A stretch of DNA of 64,000 bases from Putridiphycobacter sp965230485 (GCA_965230485.1 CBDDLA010000001.1:3720001-3784000); one strand, 5' to 3'. Positions 27,378-36,961 are shown, numbered from the stretch's first letter. Notes: generated from the sequence alone by a model not told the origin. Translations and numbers: made by a program.

Positions 27378-28712
27378 ATGATGCGAAACCTGCTAAAAAT
27401 AGCGTGCTTGATATATGTGCTTAATATTGTCTGCTCTTGTCAGCCAAAAAAAGCGGAAAAATATATCTTCTTTCTGCATAATAGGTTTATGGAAGAACAC
27501 CAAATAGATGAATTACATCCAAGCTATGGAAAAATGGAATATTTTGAAATTCTGGAACAATTTAAAAAAGCAGGTTTCAAGGTCATAAGTGAACAAAGAA
27601 AGGGCAATGTAAATGCGTATGAATATGCCGAAAAAATAACAAAACAAGTTGATTCACTAATAAATAATGGTGTAAGTCCATCATCAATTACTGTAGTTGG
27701 AACTTCAAAAGGTGGGTATATTGCTCAATATGTATCGACTATAGCCAATAATCCAGACTTAAATTTTGTTTTTGTGGCGAGTTTTATGGATGATGACATT
27801 GAAAGCATTCCGAACATTAATTATTGTGGTAACATCTTAACGATTTTTGAAAACACTGACGAATATGGTGTTTCAGCCATTGAGCGGTTTAAATCCTCCA
27901 GATTGAGTATCCCACAATTTAAAGAGGTAGAACTCAATACTGGTTTGCAGCACGGTTTTATATTTAAGCCGCTTGATGAATGGATTAACCCTACCATAGC
28001 TTGGGCAAATGGATATTATGATTCAATTAAAAGTATTGGCATAATCTACCGATCGAAAAACTTAGAAATAAAAAAAATAGAGGATGATGTATTTGTACAT
28101 AAGTCCTTTTTAAAATCGTATAATAATTTTCCGTGTAATGGGATGATATATGCAAATGGAGGCGAAGCAGTTGTACTTGATGCCCCTACAGACGATAGTA
28201 CCTCATTAGAGTTGATTAGCTGGATAGAAAATGACTTAGACTGTAAAATTACAGCCATTGTCATTAATCACTTCCACATTGATTGTTTAGGTGGTTTGGC
28301 TGAATTTCATAAAATAGGTGTGCCATCTTATGCCAATCATATGACGATTGAATTGGCGAGCTCAGATAGAGCGCATAATGATGTGATTCCGCAGCATGGT
28401 TTTACAGACTCAATACGTATAGGTATCGGAGACACTTATATCACAAACCATTATTTTGGGCCTGGACATTCGCCTGATAATATTGTGAGTTATATCGAAG
28501 ACAAAAAAACATTGTTTGGTGGTTGCCTGATTAAGGCGAACAAGGCCAATAAGGGAAGCTTAACAGATGCTAATATTGAAGAATGGTCGAAAACTGTTCA
28601 AAAAGTAAAAGCTAACTTTAGTGGCGAATTGAACGCCGTAGTTCCCGGGCATGGAAGTTTTGGTGGTGAAGAATTATTAGACTATACCATCCAATTATTT
28701 GACAAGAAATAA
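27378..28712 (+). CDS. lipoprotein: alpha/beta-hydrolase fused to subclass B1 metallo-beta-lactamase
   Basis: A 444-residue lipoprotein (lipobox VCSC, C21). Residues ~28-210 are an alpha/beta-hydrolase-like domain with the nucleophile elbow GTSKGG (S110) and a candidate histidine in LQHGF (H192). Residues ~230-444 are a metallo-beta-lactamase domain with the full subclass B1 zinc set: HFHID (H298, H300, D302), GPGHSPDN (H364), FGGCLIK (C383) and VPGHG (H425). The lysine that binds the beta-lactam carboxylate in B1 enzymes is present (K386). The asparagine usually at BBL position 233 appears to be serine (KGSLTDANIEEW). B1 enzymes are normally ~250 residues and stand alone. Beta-lactam hydrolysis is inferred, not shown. 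Confidence 0.85.
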   Translation: MMRNLLKIACLIYVLNIVCSCQPKKAEKYIFFLHNRFMEEHQIDELHPSYGKMEYFEILEQFKKAGFKVISEQRKGNVNAYEYAEKITKQVDSLINNGVSPSSITVVGTSKGGYIAQYVSTIANNPDLNFVFVASFMDDDIESIPNINYCGNILTIFENTDEYGVSAIERFKSSRLSIPQFKEVELNTGLQHGFIFKPLDEWINPTIAWANGYYDSIKSIGIIYRSKNLEIKKIEDDVFVHKSFLKSYNNFPCNGMIYANGGEAVVLDAPTDDSTSLELISWIENDLDCKITAIVINHFHIDCLGGLAEFHKIGVPSYANHMTIELASSDRAHNDVIPQHGFTDSIRIGIGDTYITNHYFGPGHSPDNIVSYIEDKKTLFGGCLIKANKANKGSLTDANIEEWSKTVQKVKANFSGELNAVVPGHGSFGGEELLDYTIQLFDKK

Positions 28713-28843
28713 TGCTTATAATCGTCTGACTGGTGTAATGGCTAATGATTTTTTGGAAATACAGAGGAGGGATCGTTACCATATGTTTCTTAATTTAGAC
28801 CTTGGATTTTTGACGCATTGCAAAAGCTATCAACACGCATTTA

Positions 28844-30019
28844 ATGAAACAATTTAAGTTAGTATTGCCTATCATAGTTCTGTCTCAGTTTTGCTGTACA
28901 TCATTGTGGTTTGCAGGTAATGCGGTGATGAGCGATCTAGTAATAACTTTTGGTTTAAAGTCAAGTGTCTTAGGCCATTTGACTTCGGTGGTACAATTTG
29001 GATTTATTTCAGGGACCCTCATTTTTGCCGTTTTAACCATAGCCGACCGTTTTTCACCGTCAAAAGTCTTTTTAATGTGTGCTTTGCTCGGTGCTTTATT
29101 TAATATTGGCATAATTTGGGAAGGGAATAATTTAGCCAGTATTTTATCACTTCGCTTTTTGACTGGTTTTTTTCTGGCAGGTATCTACCCAGTTGGAATG
29201 AAAATAGCAGCCGATCATTATGAAAAAGGACTCGGGAAGTCATTGGGTTTTCTTGTTGGGGCATTAGTGCTTGGTACAGCTTTTCCGCACCTTGCAAAGA
29301 ACATTATTGGTCACATCAAATGGGAATATGTACTTGTTTTAACGTCATCTATTGCAGTTTTGGGTGGATTGATGATGGCAATGCTTGTTCCAGATGGCCC
29401 ATACCGTCAGCCAGACACTAAAATGGATCTATTAGCTTTTGTTAGTGTATTTCGAAATCATAAATTTCGTTCTGCTGCTTTTGGCTATTTTGGCCATATG
29501 TGGGAATTGTATGCCTTTTGGGCATTTGTTCCCATTATGTTAAAAACATATGGAGCCGAACATTTGGAAGGCGCTTTTAGTGTTTCATTATTATCTTTTT
29601 TAATTATTGGAATAGGGAGTATAGCTTGCGTATTGGGTGGGTATTTTGCAGAATGGTTAGGGACCAGACGAACAGCAACAATGATGTTGTGTTTATCAGG
29701 TGCATGTTGTCTTTTGTCTCCATTAATGTTTGCCATAGCGTCAGAAACTTTATTTGTAGGTTGCCTTCTTTTTTGGGGAATGGTAGTCATTGCAGACTCT
29801 CCACTTTTTTCGACCTTAGTCGCTCAAAATGCGCCTCCAAACGTAAAAGGTACTGCACTAACCATTGTAAATTGTATTGGGTTTTCAATAACGATCGTAA
29901 GTATTCTATTGTTGAATGTTTTACTTGACTCAATAAACCCAACATTTGTTTATATATTTTTAGCCTTAGGTCCAATTTTTGGTGTATTGACTTTGCTTGG
30001 AAAAAGACAATTTAATTAA
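28844..30019 (+). CDS. MFS transporter
   Basis: A 391-residue major facilitator with twelve expected helices and no large loops. The loop 2-3 region is FAVLTIADRFSPSKVFLMCAL, with an ADRFS motif in place of the usual GxLaDrxGrr. The second half has GGYFAEWLGTRRTATMMLCL, its internal repeat. Substrate cannot be read from sequence; relatives include drug or metabolite exporters. It starts 131 bp after the hydrolase/beta-lactamase gene on the same strand, but there is no proof of co-transcription. Confidence 0.87.
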   Translation: MKQFKLVLPIIVLSQFCCTSLWFAGNAVMSDLVITFGLKSSVLGHLTSVVQFGFISGTLIFAVLTIADRFSPSKVFLMCALLGALFNIGIIWEGNNLASILSLRFLTGFFLAGIYPVGMKIAADHYEKGLGKSLGFLVGALVLGTAFPHLAKNIIGHIKWEYVLVLTSSIAVLGGLMMAMLVPDGPYRQPDTKMDLLAFVSVFRNHKFRSAAFGYFGHMWELYAFWAFVPIMLKTYGAEHLEGAFSVSLLSFLIIGIGSIACVLGGYFAEWLGTRRTATMMLCLSGACCLLSPLMFAIASETLFVGCLLFWGMVVIADSPLFSTLVAQNAPPNVKGTALTIVNCIGFSITIVSILLLNVLLDSINPTFVYIFLALGPIFGVLTLLGKRQFN

Positions 30020-30105
30020 CCTTATGGCTTTGGGTAAAAGAACTTGAACTGAAAGCTGAGGTAGTTTCAAAGAAATAACTAGTTTTACACAAACCATTAT
30101 AAGTG

Positions 30106-30987
30106 ATGAAAAAGTTAATAATTTTATTCTCCATTTTATTAATCGAAACCCTTGGTTGTGCGCAAACATTGGCCATTGATAGCATTTCCAAGGTGCCATC
30201 AATTTGCAGAGTAGTTACTTTTCAGGCAGGAAGAGGAAGTCTATCTGTCCATGCATCTGGCGGAACAACCCCTTACACTTATTTATGGGAAAAAATAGGG
30301 ACTACTCAAAATTTCACAAACCAAACGTGGACCAATTTGAATCCGGGAACTTTCAAAATAACAGTAACTGACAATGTTGGTGCTATGGTTACAGATACTG
30401 TTCAACTCGACTCCATTAATCCTACTGCATCATTCAGTGTGGTTTCGTCGGCTTTAACACCTTCCGGTAATGATTTTGCCGGCACTGTACCAGCGTATGT
30501 TGAGTTCATCAATCAATCATATAATATGACAAATGCTAATCACCTGGATCATGACACAATTTTTATATGGAGACTTAGCCAAGCAGCGTCCTACTTTTTT
30601 AGTTTAGATATCTCTGAAATCATAGATACTACGTATGCTACCACTGGTACCTGGGAAGTTAGTCTATCGACACGAAATAGCAATGATTGTGCTGATACAG
30701 CAAGAACATTTATTACTTTGGGAAATCTTGGTGTAGAAGGTGTTAGTTCAGAAGATTTCTATTTAGCACCAATCGGTCAATCCCAAATTAAGATTGGTGC
30801 TATCAATAATGTTAATGGTGAGATTATTAGGGTATTTACCTTAACGGGTGCTCAGGTATATGAAGGTACGCTCCAATCGAATGAATCTATCATACACCTT
30901 GCTGCCGAAAAGCAAATGTATATTTACGAAATTCTAAATGCTAGTGGATCAGGCATACTTTCCAAGGGAAAATTTTTGTTGAGATAG
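30106..30987 (+). CDS. exported protein with SprB/PKD-like repeat
   Basis: A 293-residue protein starting at the ATG at 30106 (a GTG lies one codon upstream). The signal peptide ends near LGCAQ. Residues ~40-100 form a SprB-type repeat (ASGGTTPYTYLWEKIGTTQ, LNPGTFKITVTDNVGAMVTDT). A PKD-like segment follows (YVEFINQSYN, TTGTWEVSLSTRN, DCADTARTFITLG). The C-terminus (IKIGAINNVNGEIIRVFTLTG, MYIYEILNASG) is a divergent T9SS type A-like tail. Expected at the cell surface; the role is unknown. Confidence 0.7.
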   Translation: MKKLIILFSILLIETLGCAQTLAIDSISKVPSICRVVTFQAGRGSLSVHASGGTTPYTYLWEKIGTTQNFTNQTWTNLNPGTFKITVTDNVGAMVTDTVQLDSINPTASFSVVSSALTPSGNDFAGTVPAYVEFINQSYNMTNANHLDHDTIFIWRLSQAASYFFSLDISEIIDTTYATTGTWEVSLSTRNSNDCADTARTFITLGNLGVEGVSSEDFYLAPIGQSQIKIGAINNVNGEIIRVFTLTGAQVYEGTLQSNESIIHLAAEKQMYIYEILNASGSGILSKGKFLLR

Positions 30988-31025
30988 TATAGAATGACCT
31001 ATTTAACTGCTGAAAAATAAGCCAA

Positions 31026-31883
31026 ATGAAAAATAAAACTTACTTGATACTATTCATATTAGTGATAGTGGTCATGAGCTGTAATTCACAGTTAGAAGGT
31101 GGAACACAGGTTGAAGATGAGGGCGGAAATAATACGGTGGTGGAGCTAAAACCAAAAGAAATGCTCAGTGAAGCCTATCAATTGTTTCAGGAAGGTGATG
31201 ATGAAGGCTCAATTAAATTGGCTAACCAAGTCCTAGAAATGGGTAGATCGACAAATAATGACACACTCATTGGAGGTGCTTTAACCTCTTTATGTCGTAA
31301 TGCTCAACGAAGTTTAGATACCTTGCGTTTGGCTGAATTAAGTGACGAATTAGTCGAGCTTTCAGCTTCGACAGGCAATCAAAAATGGCTCATGTATCGG
31401 GCACATATGAATGCTGAAATGTGGCGGTTGATTGGGAATATGGACCGAGCAGAAGCGTTTTACAATGAAAGTATGAAAATCAGCCACAAGATTGGTTCTA
31501 TGGGTATGTATACCATTGATCATTTCAATAAGTCATTTGTATCCACTGCTAAAGGTGATTATGAAACGGCTAATGATTTGATTAAAAAGTATTACCAGCT
31601 CAGGGAAGAACAAGGTCAATCGCCAGATGACGCCTATGGCTTAATTGCACTGGCTTATTTATTGGAGCAACAAGAAAAATATAAGGGAGCCCATGAGGTG
31701 TCTGTGGTGACCAGACGATTATTTAAAGAACAAAACCTCTTTCCAGAACCTCCAGATGAAAAACCATTGCTAGCGGTTGAGCAAAAAGTATTGGAGGTGT
31801 TAAGTCAAGAAACTAGGGAGAAAATAAGTGCTGATTCAAAGTCAAAATCTGTATCAGATTTATTGGAAACATACTTGCGCTAA
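31026..31883 (+). CDS. TPR-type lipoprotein
   Basis: A 285-residue lipoprotein (signal MKNKTYLILFILVIVVMSC, cysteine 19). The mature region is helical with degenerate tetratricopeptide repeats: MLSEAYQLFQEGDDEGSIKLANQVLE, DRAEAFYNESMKISHKIGS and DYETANDLIKKYYQLREE. It probably scaffolds protein contacts on the periplasmic face of a membrane. No enzymatic motif is seen. The neighbours downstream are two further small exported proteins on the same strand. Confidence 0.7.
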   Translation: MKNKTYLILFILVIVVMSCNSQLEGGTQVEDEGGNNTVVELKPKEMLSEAYQLFQEGDDEGSIKLANQVLEMGRSTNNDTLIGGALTSLCRNAQRSLDTLRLAELSDELVELSASTGNQKWLMYRAHMNAEMWRLIGNMDRAEAFYNESMKISHKIGSMGMYTIDHFNKSFVSTAKGDYETANDLIKKYYQLREEQGQSPDDAYGLIALAYLLEQQEKYKGAHEVSVVTRRLFKEQNLFPEPPDEKPLLAVEQKVLEVLSQETREKISADSKSKSVSDLLETYLR

Positions 31884-31940
31884 AGTGAAAGCAACCCTTA
31901 TACTTAAATATACATCAGATAAAAACAATACTGAAGCATT

Positions 31941-32327
31941 ATGAAATATTTAAGTACCATTATGATTTTATCGCTCATTCTAATGAGTCATTCTTGCAAA
32001 AAGAAAGATGGTCTCACTATTGAGGAAGATCAATTAAGGCTTGAGGAGCAATTTGAATCTATAGAGGAAATGGTTAAGAATGTAAGTTGTGAAGATGAAT
32101 CTGATTGGGATTTTACGGCTTATGGCAGCAAGGCTTGTGGAGGCCCTGTAGGCTTTATTGCTTATCCTATAAACATTAAATCGCCTTTTTTGAAAGCAGT
32201 CGAAGACTATAATCAGGCCCAACATGACTATAATGAAAGATGGGGAATAGGCAGTGATTGTTCCGTTCCAGTACAACCAAATCATATTCGGTGCGAAAAC
32301 GGAGTCCCTGTTCTCGAAAGGTTGTAA
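31941..32327 (+). CDS. small lipoprotein of unknown function
   Basis: A 128-residue lipoprotein (signal ending LILMSHSC, cysteine near 19). After a basic stretch (KKKDG) and an acidic helix (EEDQLRLEEQFESIEEMVKN) there are four cysteines (VSCEDESDWDFTAYGSKACG, GSDCSVP, HIRCENG). This CEDESDWDFTAYGSKACGGP..FIAY pattern recurs in small Bacteroidota lipoproteins of unknown role. Disulfide bonds are likely. The next gene begins 50 bp later. Confidence 0.65.
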   Translation: MKYLSTIMILSLILMSHSCKKKDGLTIEEDQLRLEEQFESIEEMVKNVSCEDESDWDFTAYGSKACGGPVGFIAYPINIKSPFLKAVEDYNQAQHDYNERWGIGSDCSVPVQPNHIRCENGVPVLERL

Positions 32328-32376
32328 CACTATAGTAGAGAAGGGGGGTAACCAAAGTATAATTTCATATATTTAC

Positions 32377-32904
32377 ATGCAAAAGATACAGGTTATGAGA
32401 GTGTTTTTTGGTGTACTAATTTTTTTAGGTTCCATTTTAATATTAACCCTCAAAGTATTTCGTGGATATAGCACCCATAACATCTTATCAAATCAAGCTG
32501 GGTTCGAATTGTACTTGGATACTAATGAAATGACCATTGATGAGTTTTTTAACCTGGAACAAGGAACCTATGATCCGGAGCATCATCTTATCATCTGCAA
32601 ACTTCCTGTCAGCGTTCAAGGTTTTAAAGCAAAAAATGCTTTGGTGAAAACCAATTTAAAGACAATCAATTGTCAAACCTCTTTTGATGATAGAAAAGAC
32701 GTGAAATACGAACCATATGAATTAAAAATACAAAATTTTGAATTCATGATTATCAAAAAATATGGTATGGATTATCGCGTTTTTGAAGAGAAAGGAAGAT
32801 CTGAAAGAATTATTGCAAAAAGGGTACAGATTTACAATTATCGAAAAGGCAGAATTAACAGGTTAATTACTTCTAAAAATGGGCTTTATGATTATTGCTT
32901 CTAA
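32377..32904 (+). CDS. membrane-anchored protein of unknown function
   Basis: The frame is open from 32254, overlapping the lipoprotein gene, but the ATG at 32377 (MQKIQVMRVFFGVLIFLGSI) begins a normal N-terminal hydrophobic anchor; a second ATG lies at 32395. The ~175-residue protein has one helix (about 8-26) and then a soluble domain with no recognised motif. The middle part (EPYELKIQNFEFMIIKKYGMDYRVFEEKGRSERI) is rich in charged residues. Function unknown. Confidence 0.55.
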   Translation: MQKIQVMRVFFGVLIFLGSILILTLKVFRGYSTHNILSNQAGFELYLDTNEMTIDEFFNLEQGTYDPEHHLIICKLPVSVQGFKAKNALVKTNLKTINCQTSFDDRKDVKYEPYELKIQNFEFMIIKKYGMDYRVFEEKGRSERIIAKRVQIYNYRKGRINRLITSKNGLYDYCF

Positions 32905-32933
32905 TGGAGATAATATTAAAACAATGAATTGGC

Positions 32934-33494
32934 ATGGCAACTCATAAGGACTATTATCATCAAGAAAGTGAAAGATTAATCTACAGAAAAGTGGCATTGG
33001 CCGACCTTTCAAGTTGGGCGGAATTTTTTGTTGATAATGACCGACTAAAGTTCCTAGGTACGGATGAAAATAAATCAGAAAAAGAGGCTGCGGAATATTG
33101 GGTAAATAAGCAATTAACGAGATACAATGATAACGAATACGGTCATTTAGTGGCAATAGATAAGGCAAGCAACCATTTTATCGGTATGTGCGGTATTTTG
33201 ATTCGGAATATTCATGATACAATAGAATATGAAATTGGGTATTCCTTAAAGCCAAAATATTGGGGAAAAGGGTACGCCACTGAGATGGCTAAAACCATGA
33301 AAACGTATGGTTTTAAAAATATAAATACAAATAGATTGATTTCAATTATTCACGTCGATAATATCGATTCAATTAAAGTTGCGCGTAAAAATGGTATGTC
33401 ATTATTATTTAAAACCAAATTCATGGAAATGGAAGTAGATATTTATGGGGTGAATAAAGTAGATGAAGAGCGAAAATCAAATCATAAAGTTTAG
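32934..33494 (+). CDS. GNAT family N-acetyltransferase (RimJ/RimL-like)
   Basis: A 186-residue protein of the acetyl-CoA-dependent GNAT fold. It opens ERLIYRKVALADLSSWAEFF, has a central EIGYSLKPKYWGKGYATEMAKTM, where G-K-G-Y-A replaces the usual Q/RxxGxG/A loop, and ends with NTNRLISIIHVDNIDSIKVARKNGM. This is the RimJ/RimL subgroup, which acetylates protein N-termini or small amines. The substrate is unknown. Confidence 0.88.
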   Translation: MATHKDYYHQESERLIYRKVALADLSSWAEFFVDNDRLKFLGTDENKSEKEAAEYWVNKQLTRYNDNEYGHLVAIDKASNHFIGMCGILIRNIHDTIEYEIGYSLKPKYWGKGYATEMAKTMKTYGFKNINTNRLISIIHVDNIDSIKVARKNGMSLLFKTKFMEMEVDIYGVNKVDEERKSNHKV

Positions 33495-33530
33495 TCAACT
33501 ACTATTTATTTGGCTATATTTAATTAAAAT

Positions 33531-34646
33531 ATGAACATTAAATTTTACATTGTCTTCTTGTTAATAGCCATTCCTTTTTCAGGAATAGCTCAGTTGTTTG
33601 AAACCACTTTTCAGAATATGATAGACTCAGTTTATGAGTCGAATCGGGATGCTTTAGGTATTTTGATTCATGTGGAATCTCCAGATCATAATATCTCATG
33701 GACTTCAGCTGTTGGCTTTTCGGATAGTGCCAGAACCACCAAGCTTAGTGCGAATCAACCTGTTTTGTTAGCCAGTAATACTAAATCCTATGTGTCTGCC
33801 TCAATTTTAAGATTAGTTGAAGAGGGAAAGCTAACGCTTGATGAGCCGATCAACGGCTTAATTAACCCAACTTCTAGAGATTCATTGAAAAATGATGGCT
33901 ACGATTTAACTAAAATTACTATTAGACATTTATTGTCCCACACTTCTGGAATTCATGATTATGTTGATGATGACTATTTTAAGTTTCTTTTAGAACAGCC
34001 TCAATACAAATGGAGTAGAGCAGAGCAAATACAACTGGCATTAAAAATTGGTGAGCCAATAAGTAAACCAGGAGAAACATATAATTATGCTGATGTTAAT
34101 TACCTTTTATTGACTGAAATAATTGAAAAGATAACCGAAGCGCCCTTTTTTTCAGCTATGCGCCAATTATTAAAGTATCAAGAATTCGGTTTAATGAATA
34201 CGTGGTTCGAAGGATTGGAAGTCAAACCAAATGGTATGCTTTCGTTTGCGCATCAATATGCTAAAAATTATCAATACGATTCATATGATTTAAACCCTTC
34301 GTGGGATTTATATGGTGGAGGTGGCATTGCATCAACTGTTAAGGATGCAGCTTTATTTTTTCAATACCTTTTTGAAGGAAAGATCATTAAAGATAAAAAC
34401 ATCCTGAAAGAAATGTACAACTGCGTTTTGCCTCCAGCGCAATCAAAATATTGTTTAGGTTTATATCATTTCGATTTTGGCTATCATTTGTTTTATCACG
34501 GTGGTTGGTGGGGCACTGATGTCAATTATTCGCCTGAAACAAATACTTCAATAGCTGTTGTGACATTGGTAAAAGAGAAGCGATCTGACATTAATCCATT
34601 TTTAGGAAAAAAAATTCATGAACTTTTAATGTTAAAATCAGAATGA
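33531..34646 (+). CDS. exported beta-lactamase-family serine hydrolase
   Basis: A 371-residue protein with a signal peptide (cut near GIAQ, residue 21) and the serine beta-lactamase/DD-peptidase fold. The nucleophile motif S82-N-T-K85 (SxxK) is intact. The second motif reads YAD (186-188) where most relatives have YSN or YAN. The third motif is HGG (YHGGWWG, near residue 325). It resembles the class C-like esterase/peptidase group more than true AmpC. The following alpha/beta-hydrolase gene overlaps its end by 4 bp, so the two are probably translated together. Confidence 0.87.
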   Translation: MNIKFYIVFLLIAIPFSGIAQLFETTFQNMIDSVYESNRDALGILIHVESPDHNISWTSAVGFSDSARTTKLSANQPVLLASNTKSYVSASILRLVEEGKLTLDEPINGLINPTSRDSLKNDGYDLTKITIRHLLSHTSGIHDYVDDDYFKFLLEQPQYKWSRAEQIQLALKIGEPISKPGETYNYADVNYLLLTEIIEKITEAPFFSAMRQLLKYQEFGLMNTWFEGLEVKPNGMLSFAHQYAKNYQYDSYDLNPSWDLYGGGGIASTVKDAALFFQYLFEGKIIKDKNILKEMYNCVLPPAQSKYCLGLYHFDFGYHLFYHGGWWGTDVNYSPETNTSIAVVTLVKEKRSDINPFLGKKIHELLMLKSE

Positions 34647-35329
34647 AACCACATTTATTGTTATTGCATGGGGCACTCGGTACAAAAAATCAGTTTATTG
34701 CACTGCAAAAAAAATTAAAAAGTGATTTTGAAATTCATACTTTTAATTTTGCAGGGCATGGTTCTAATACTTTAGATAAGGAATTTACAATGCCCATTTT
34801 TGTAAATGATGTTATCGATTATTTGATGACAAATAACCTTAAATACGTACATGTGTTTGGATACAGTATGGGGGGGTATGTTGCTTTGAATGCGGTACTC
34901 AAACATCCTGAATTTTTTGATAAGATTGTCACATTAGGAACAAAGTTCAATTGGACAAAAGAGTCAGCCGAGGCTGAAACAAAAATGTTGAATCCCGAAA
35001 AAATGGAAGAAAAAGTACCGGCTTTTGCTAAAATTTTAGAGATTAATCATACCCAAAATAACTGGAAACAAGTGGTTAGAAAAACGGCCGCCATGATGCA
35101 TGGCTTAGGCAATGGTGAGCGATTAAAAAATGAAGAATTAGAATCAATTCAACATCATGTGCTGGTTTGTATTGGAAGCGAAGATAGCATGGTGAGCATT
35201 GAAGAGTCTAAAAAAAGTGCCGATATTTTACCGAATGGAACACTTGAGATTCTCAGTGGATTTCAACATCCAATTGAAAAAGTAGACATTGATATTTTGA
35301 GGTCAGTAATTTTCAACTTTATAACATAA
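34643..35329 (+). CDS. alpha/beta-hydrolase
   Basis: A 228-residue soluble hydrolase. The oxyanion-loop motif LLLHGALGTKNQF is at residues 6-18, the nucleophile elbow GYSMGG at 73-78 (S75), the acid in CIGSEDSMVS and the catalytic histidine in FQHPIEK near the C-terminus, so the triad is complete. The lid is short. Small esterase or MenH-like activity is plausible; the substrate is unknown. The ATG overlaps the serine hydrolase stop (ATGA). Confidence 0.87.
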   Translation: MKPHLLLLHGALGTKNQFIALQKKLKSDFEIHTFNFAGHGSNTLDKEFTMPIFVNDVIDYLMTNNLKYVHVFGYSMGGYVALNAVLKHPEFFDKIVTLGTKFNWTKESAEAETKMLNPEKMEEKVPAFAKILEINHTQNNWKQVVRKTAAMMHGLGNGERLKNEELESIQHHVLVCIGSEDSMVSIEESKKSADILPNGTLEILSGFQHPIEKVDIDILRSVIFNFIT

Positions 35330-35335
35330 TATATT

Positions 35336-35962
35336 ATGACTGATAAAGACTACTTAAATCAATTAAGAATGCCATCCGAAAATGACCCTTTAAGGATTTT
35401 GACCAGTGCTTGTTTAGTAGGGGTATTGTGCGGAGCAGATGGAACTAGTTATGGTCATTATCCTAACGTTATTGACATTACCAAATACAAAAATGTTAAA
35501 ATTACTTCCTTTTGCCCTGAGGATTTTGCTTTTGGAACGCCGAGAGAAATCCCAGATCTGGAAGGTGGAAATGGTGCAGATGTTTTGGATGGAAAAGCAA
35601 AGGTGATTGATGAATCAGGAAGAGATGTGACTGAAAAGATGATGCTTGGCGCCAATAAAATGCTTCAAGTCGCTCGAGATAATAAAATTGAATTGGCCAT
35701 TATGATGGATGTTAGTGCGGCTTGCGGTAGTCAAGTTATTTATAAGGGGCATAGGTTATCTCGCGAACCAGCCTATCAAATAGGAATGGGAGTTTCGGCT
35801 CAGTTATTACAAAGGCACGGTTTTAAAATAGTTAGCCAGAGGGATTTTGCTTCTCTTGAAATTTTGTTATCCAAACTCGATCCAAAACATCAAGTCAACA
35901 AAGCGGCCATTGATCATGATCAAACGGAGTGGTATCAAACCTATTTTAAATCTTCACTTTAA
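35336..35962 (+). CDS. DUF523 family protein
   Basis: A 208-residue cytoplasmic protein with the DUF523 pattern: ILTSACLVGVLCGADGTSY, then SFCPEDFAFGTPREIPDLEGG, DVLDGKAKVIDESGRDVTE and MMDVSAACGSQVIY. Several conserved cysteines (SACL, LCG, FCPE, AACGS) could bind a metal or an iron-sulfur cluster. The family has no firmly assigned function that I can state. It starts 7 bp after the alpha/beta-hydrolase stop, so it belongs to the same transcript. Confidence 0.85.
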   Translation: MTDKDYLNQLRMPSENDPLRILTSACLVGVLCGADGTSYGHYPNVIDITKYKNVKITSFCPEDFAFGTPREIPDLEGGNGADVLDGKAKVIDESGRDVTEKMMLGANKMLQVARDNKIELAIMMDVSAACGSQVIYKGHRLSREPAYQIGMGVSAQLLQRHGFKIVSQRDFASLEILLSKLDPKHQVNKAAIDHDQTEWYQTYFKSSL

Positions 35963-35974
35963 TTATATGGTTTA

Positions 35975-36961
35975 ATGGAAAAACTACTTATTCTGGGTGG
36001 AACCAATTTTATAGGACGCAATTTGGTAGAGCACCTATTGGCTTTAGGGCAATACGATATTACTTTATTTAATAGGCAACAAACTCAATCTAATCTTTTT
36101 CCAGCTTTACGCAAAATAAAAGGGGATAGAGAAACAGAAGCTGTGAAACAAATAGCAAATGATGAATGGGATTATGTCATTGATTTATCCTGTTATTATC
36201 CTGAAGTCCTTTCAAATACATTAAAATCGATTAAAGGGAATCTAAAAAAATACATTTTCATTTCTACGTGTTCGGTTTATGAAAGTACGGAAAAACATGT
36301 TATGATGAAGGGAGAAGAATCCAAAATTCTGAGTTGTTCAAAATTGCAAGCATCCGACCGAACACCTTCGTCTTATGGGCATAGGAAAGCAGAATGTGAG
36401 CGAATTTTGAAGAATGCTAAGCAAGGTTGCGTGATCTTTCGACCAGCCCTGGTTTATGGAAGGTACGACCCGACTGATCGTTTTTATTATTGGATTTATC
36501 AAGTTAAAAACAATGATCCTATTCTACTACCTGATAACGGAGAAAGGTTGTTTTCCGTTACTTATGTCCAGGATTTAGTTCAAACGATTATGATGGGGCT
36601 TAAAACACATAAAACGGGTACTTATAATGTGATTTCAAACCCTAAAATATCCATTAAACAAATTGTAAATGATGTTACACGATCTATGGATAAAGCACCT
36701 AAAATTCTAAATATTTCACCATATGTTTTGAATAAAAATAACGTGCAGCAATGGATAAATATGCCATTATGGATAGATGGTGATCATTTCACATTTGATA
36801 ACAAATCGTTAAAGAAAAATTTTGACCTGAGATTAACTGATTTTTCTCAGAGTGTAGATGAAACCATTTCATATTACAACTCTATCGGTTGGAAAGAACC
36901 CGTATATGGTATTACAGAGCAAGACAGAAAGAAGTTAATAGCGGAAATCCAAAGTCGCTAA
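35975..36961 (+). CDS. NAD-dependent epimerase/dehydratase family protein
   Basis: A 328-residue extended short-chain dehydrogenase. The nucleotide-binding GGTNFIGRNL motif is at the N-terminus (about 8-17) and the catalytic YxxxK is YGHRK. The substrate-side segment SSYGHRKAECERIL and the RPALVYGRYDPTDRFYYW loop are as in reductases or epimerases that act on nucleotide sugars or related compounds. The product is unknown. It lies 13 bp after DUF523 and may be the last gene of that operon. Confidence 0.87.
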   Translation: MEKLLILGGTNFIGRNLVEHLLALGQYDITLFNRQQTQSNLFPALRKIKGDRETEAVKQIANDEWDYVIDLSCYYPEVLSNTLKSIKGNLKKYIFISTCSVYESTEKHVMMKGEESKILSCSKLQASDRTPSSYGHRKAECERILKNAKQGCVIFRPALVYGRYDPTDRFYYWIYQVKNNDPILLPDNGERLFSVTYVQDLVQTIMMGLKTHKTGTYNVISNPKISIKQIVNDVTRSMDKAPKILNISPYVLNKNNVQQWINMPLWIDGDHFTFDNKSLKKNFDLRLTDFSQSVDETISYYNSIGWKEPVYGITEQDRKKLIAEIQSR

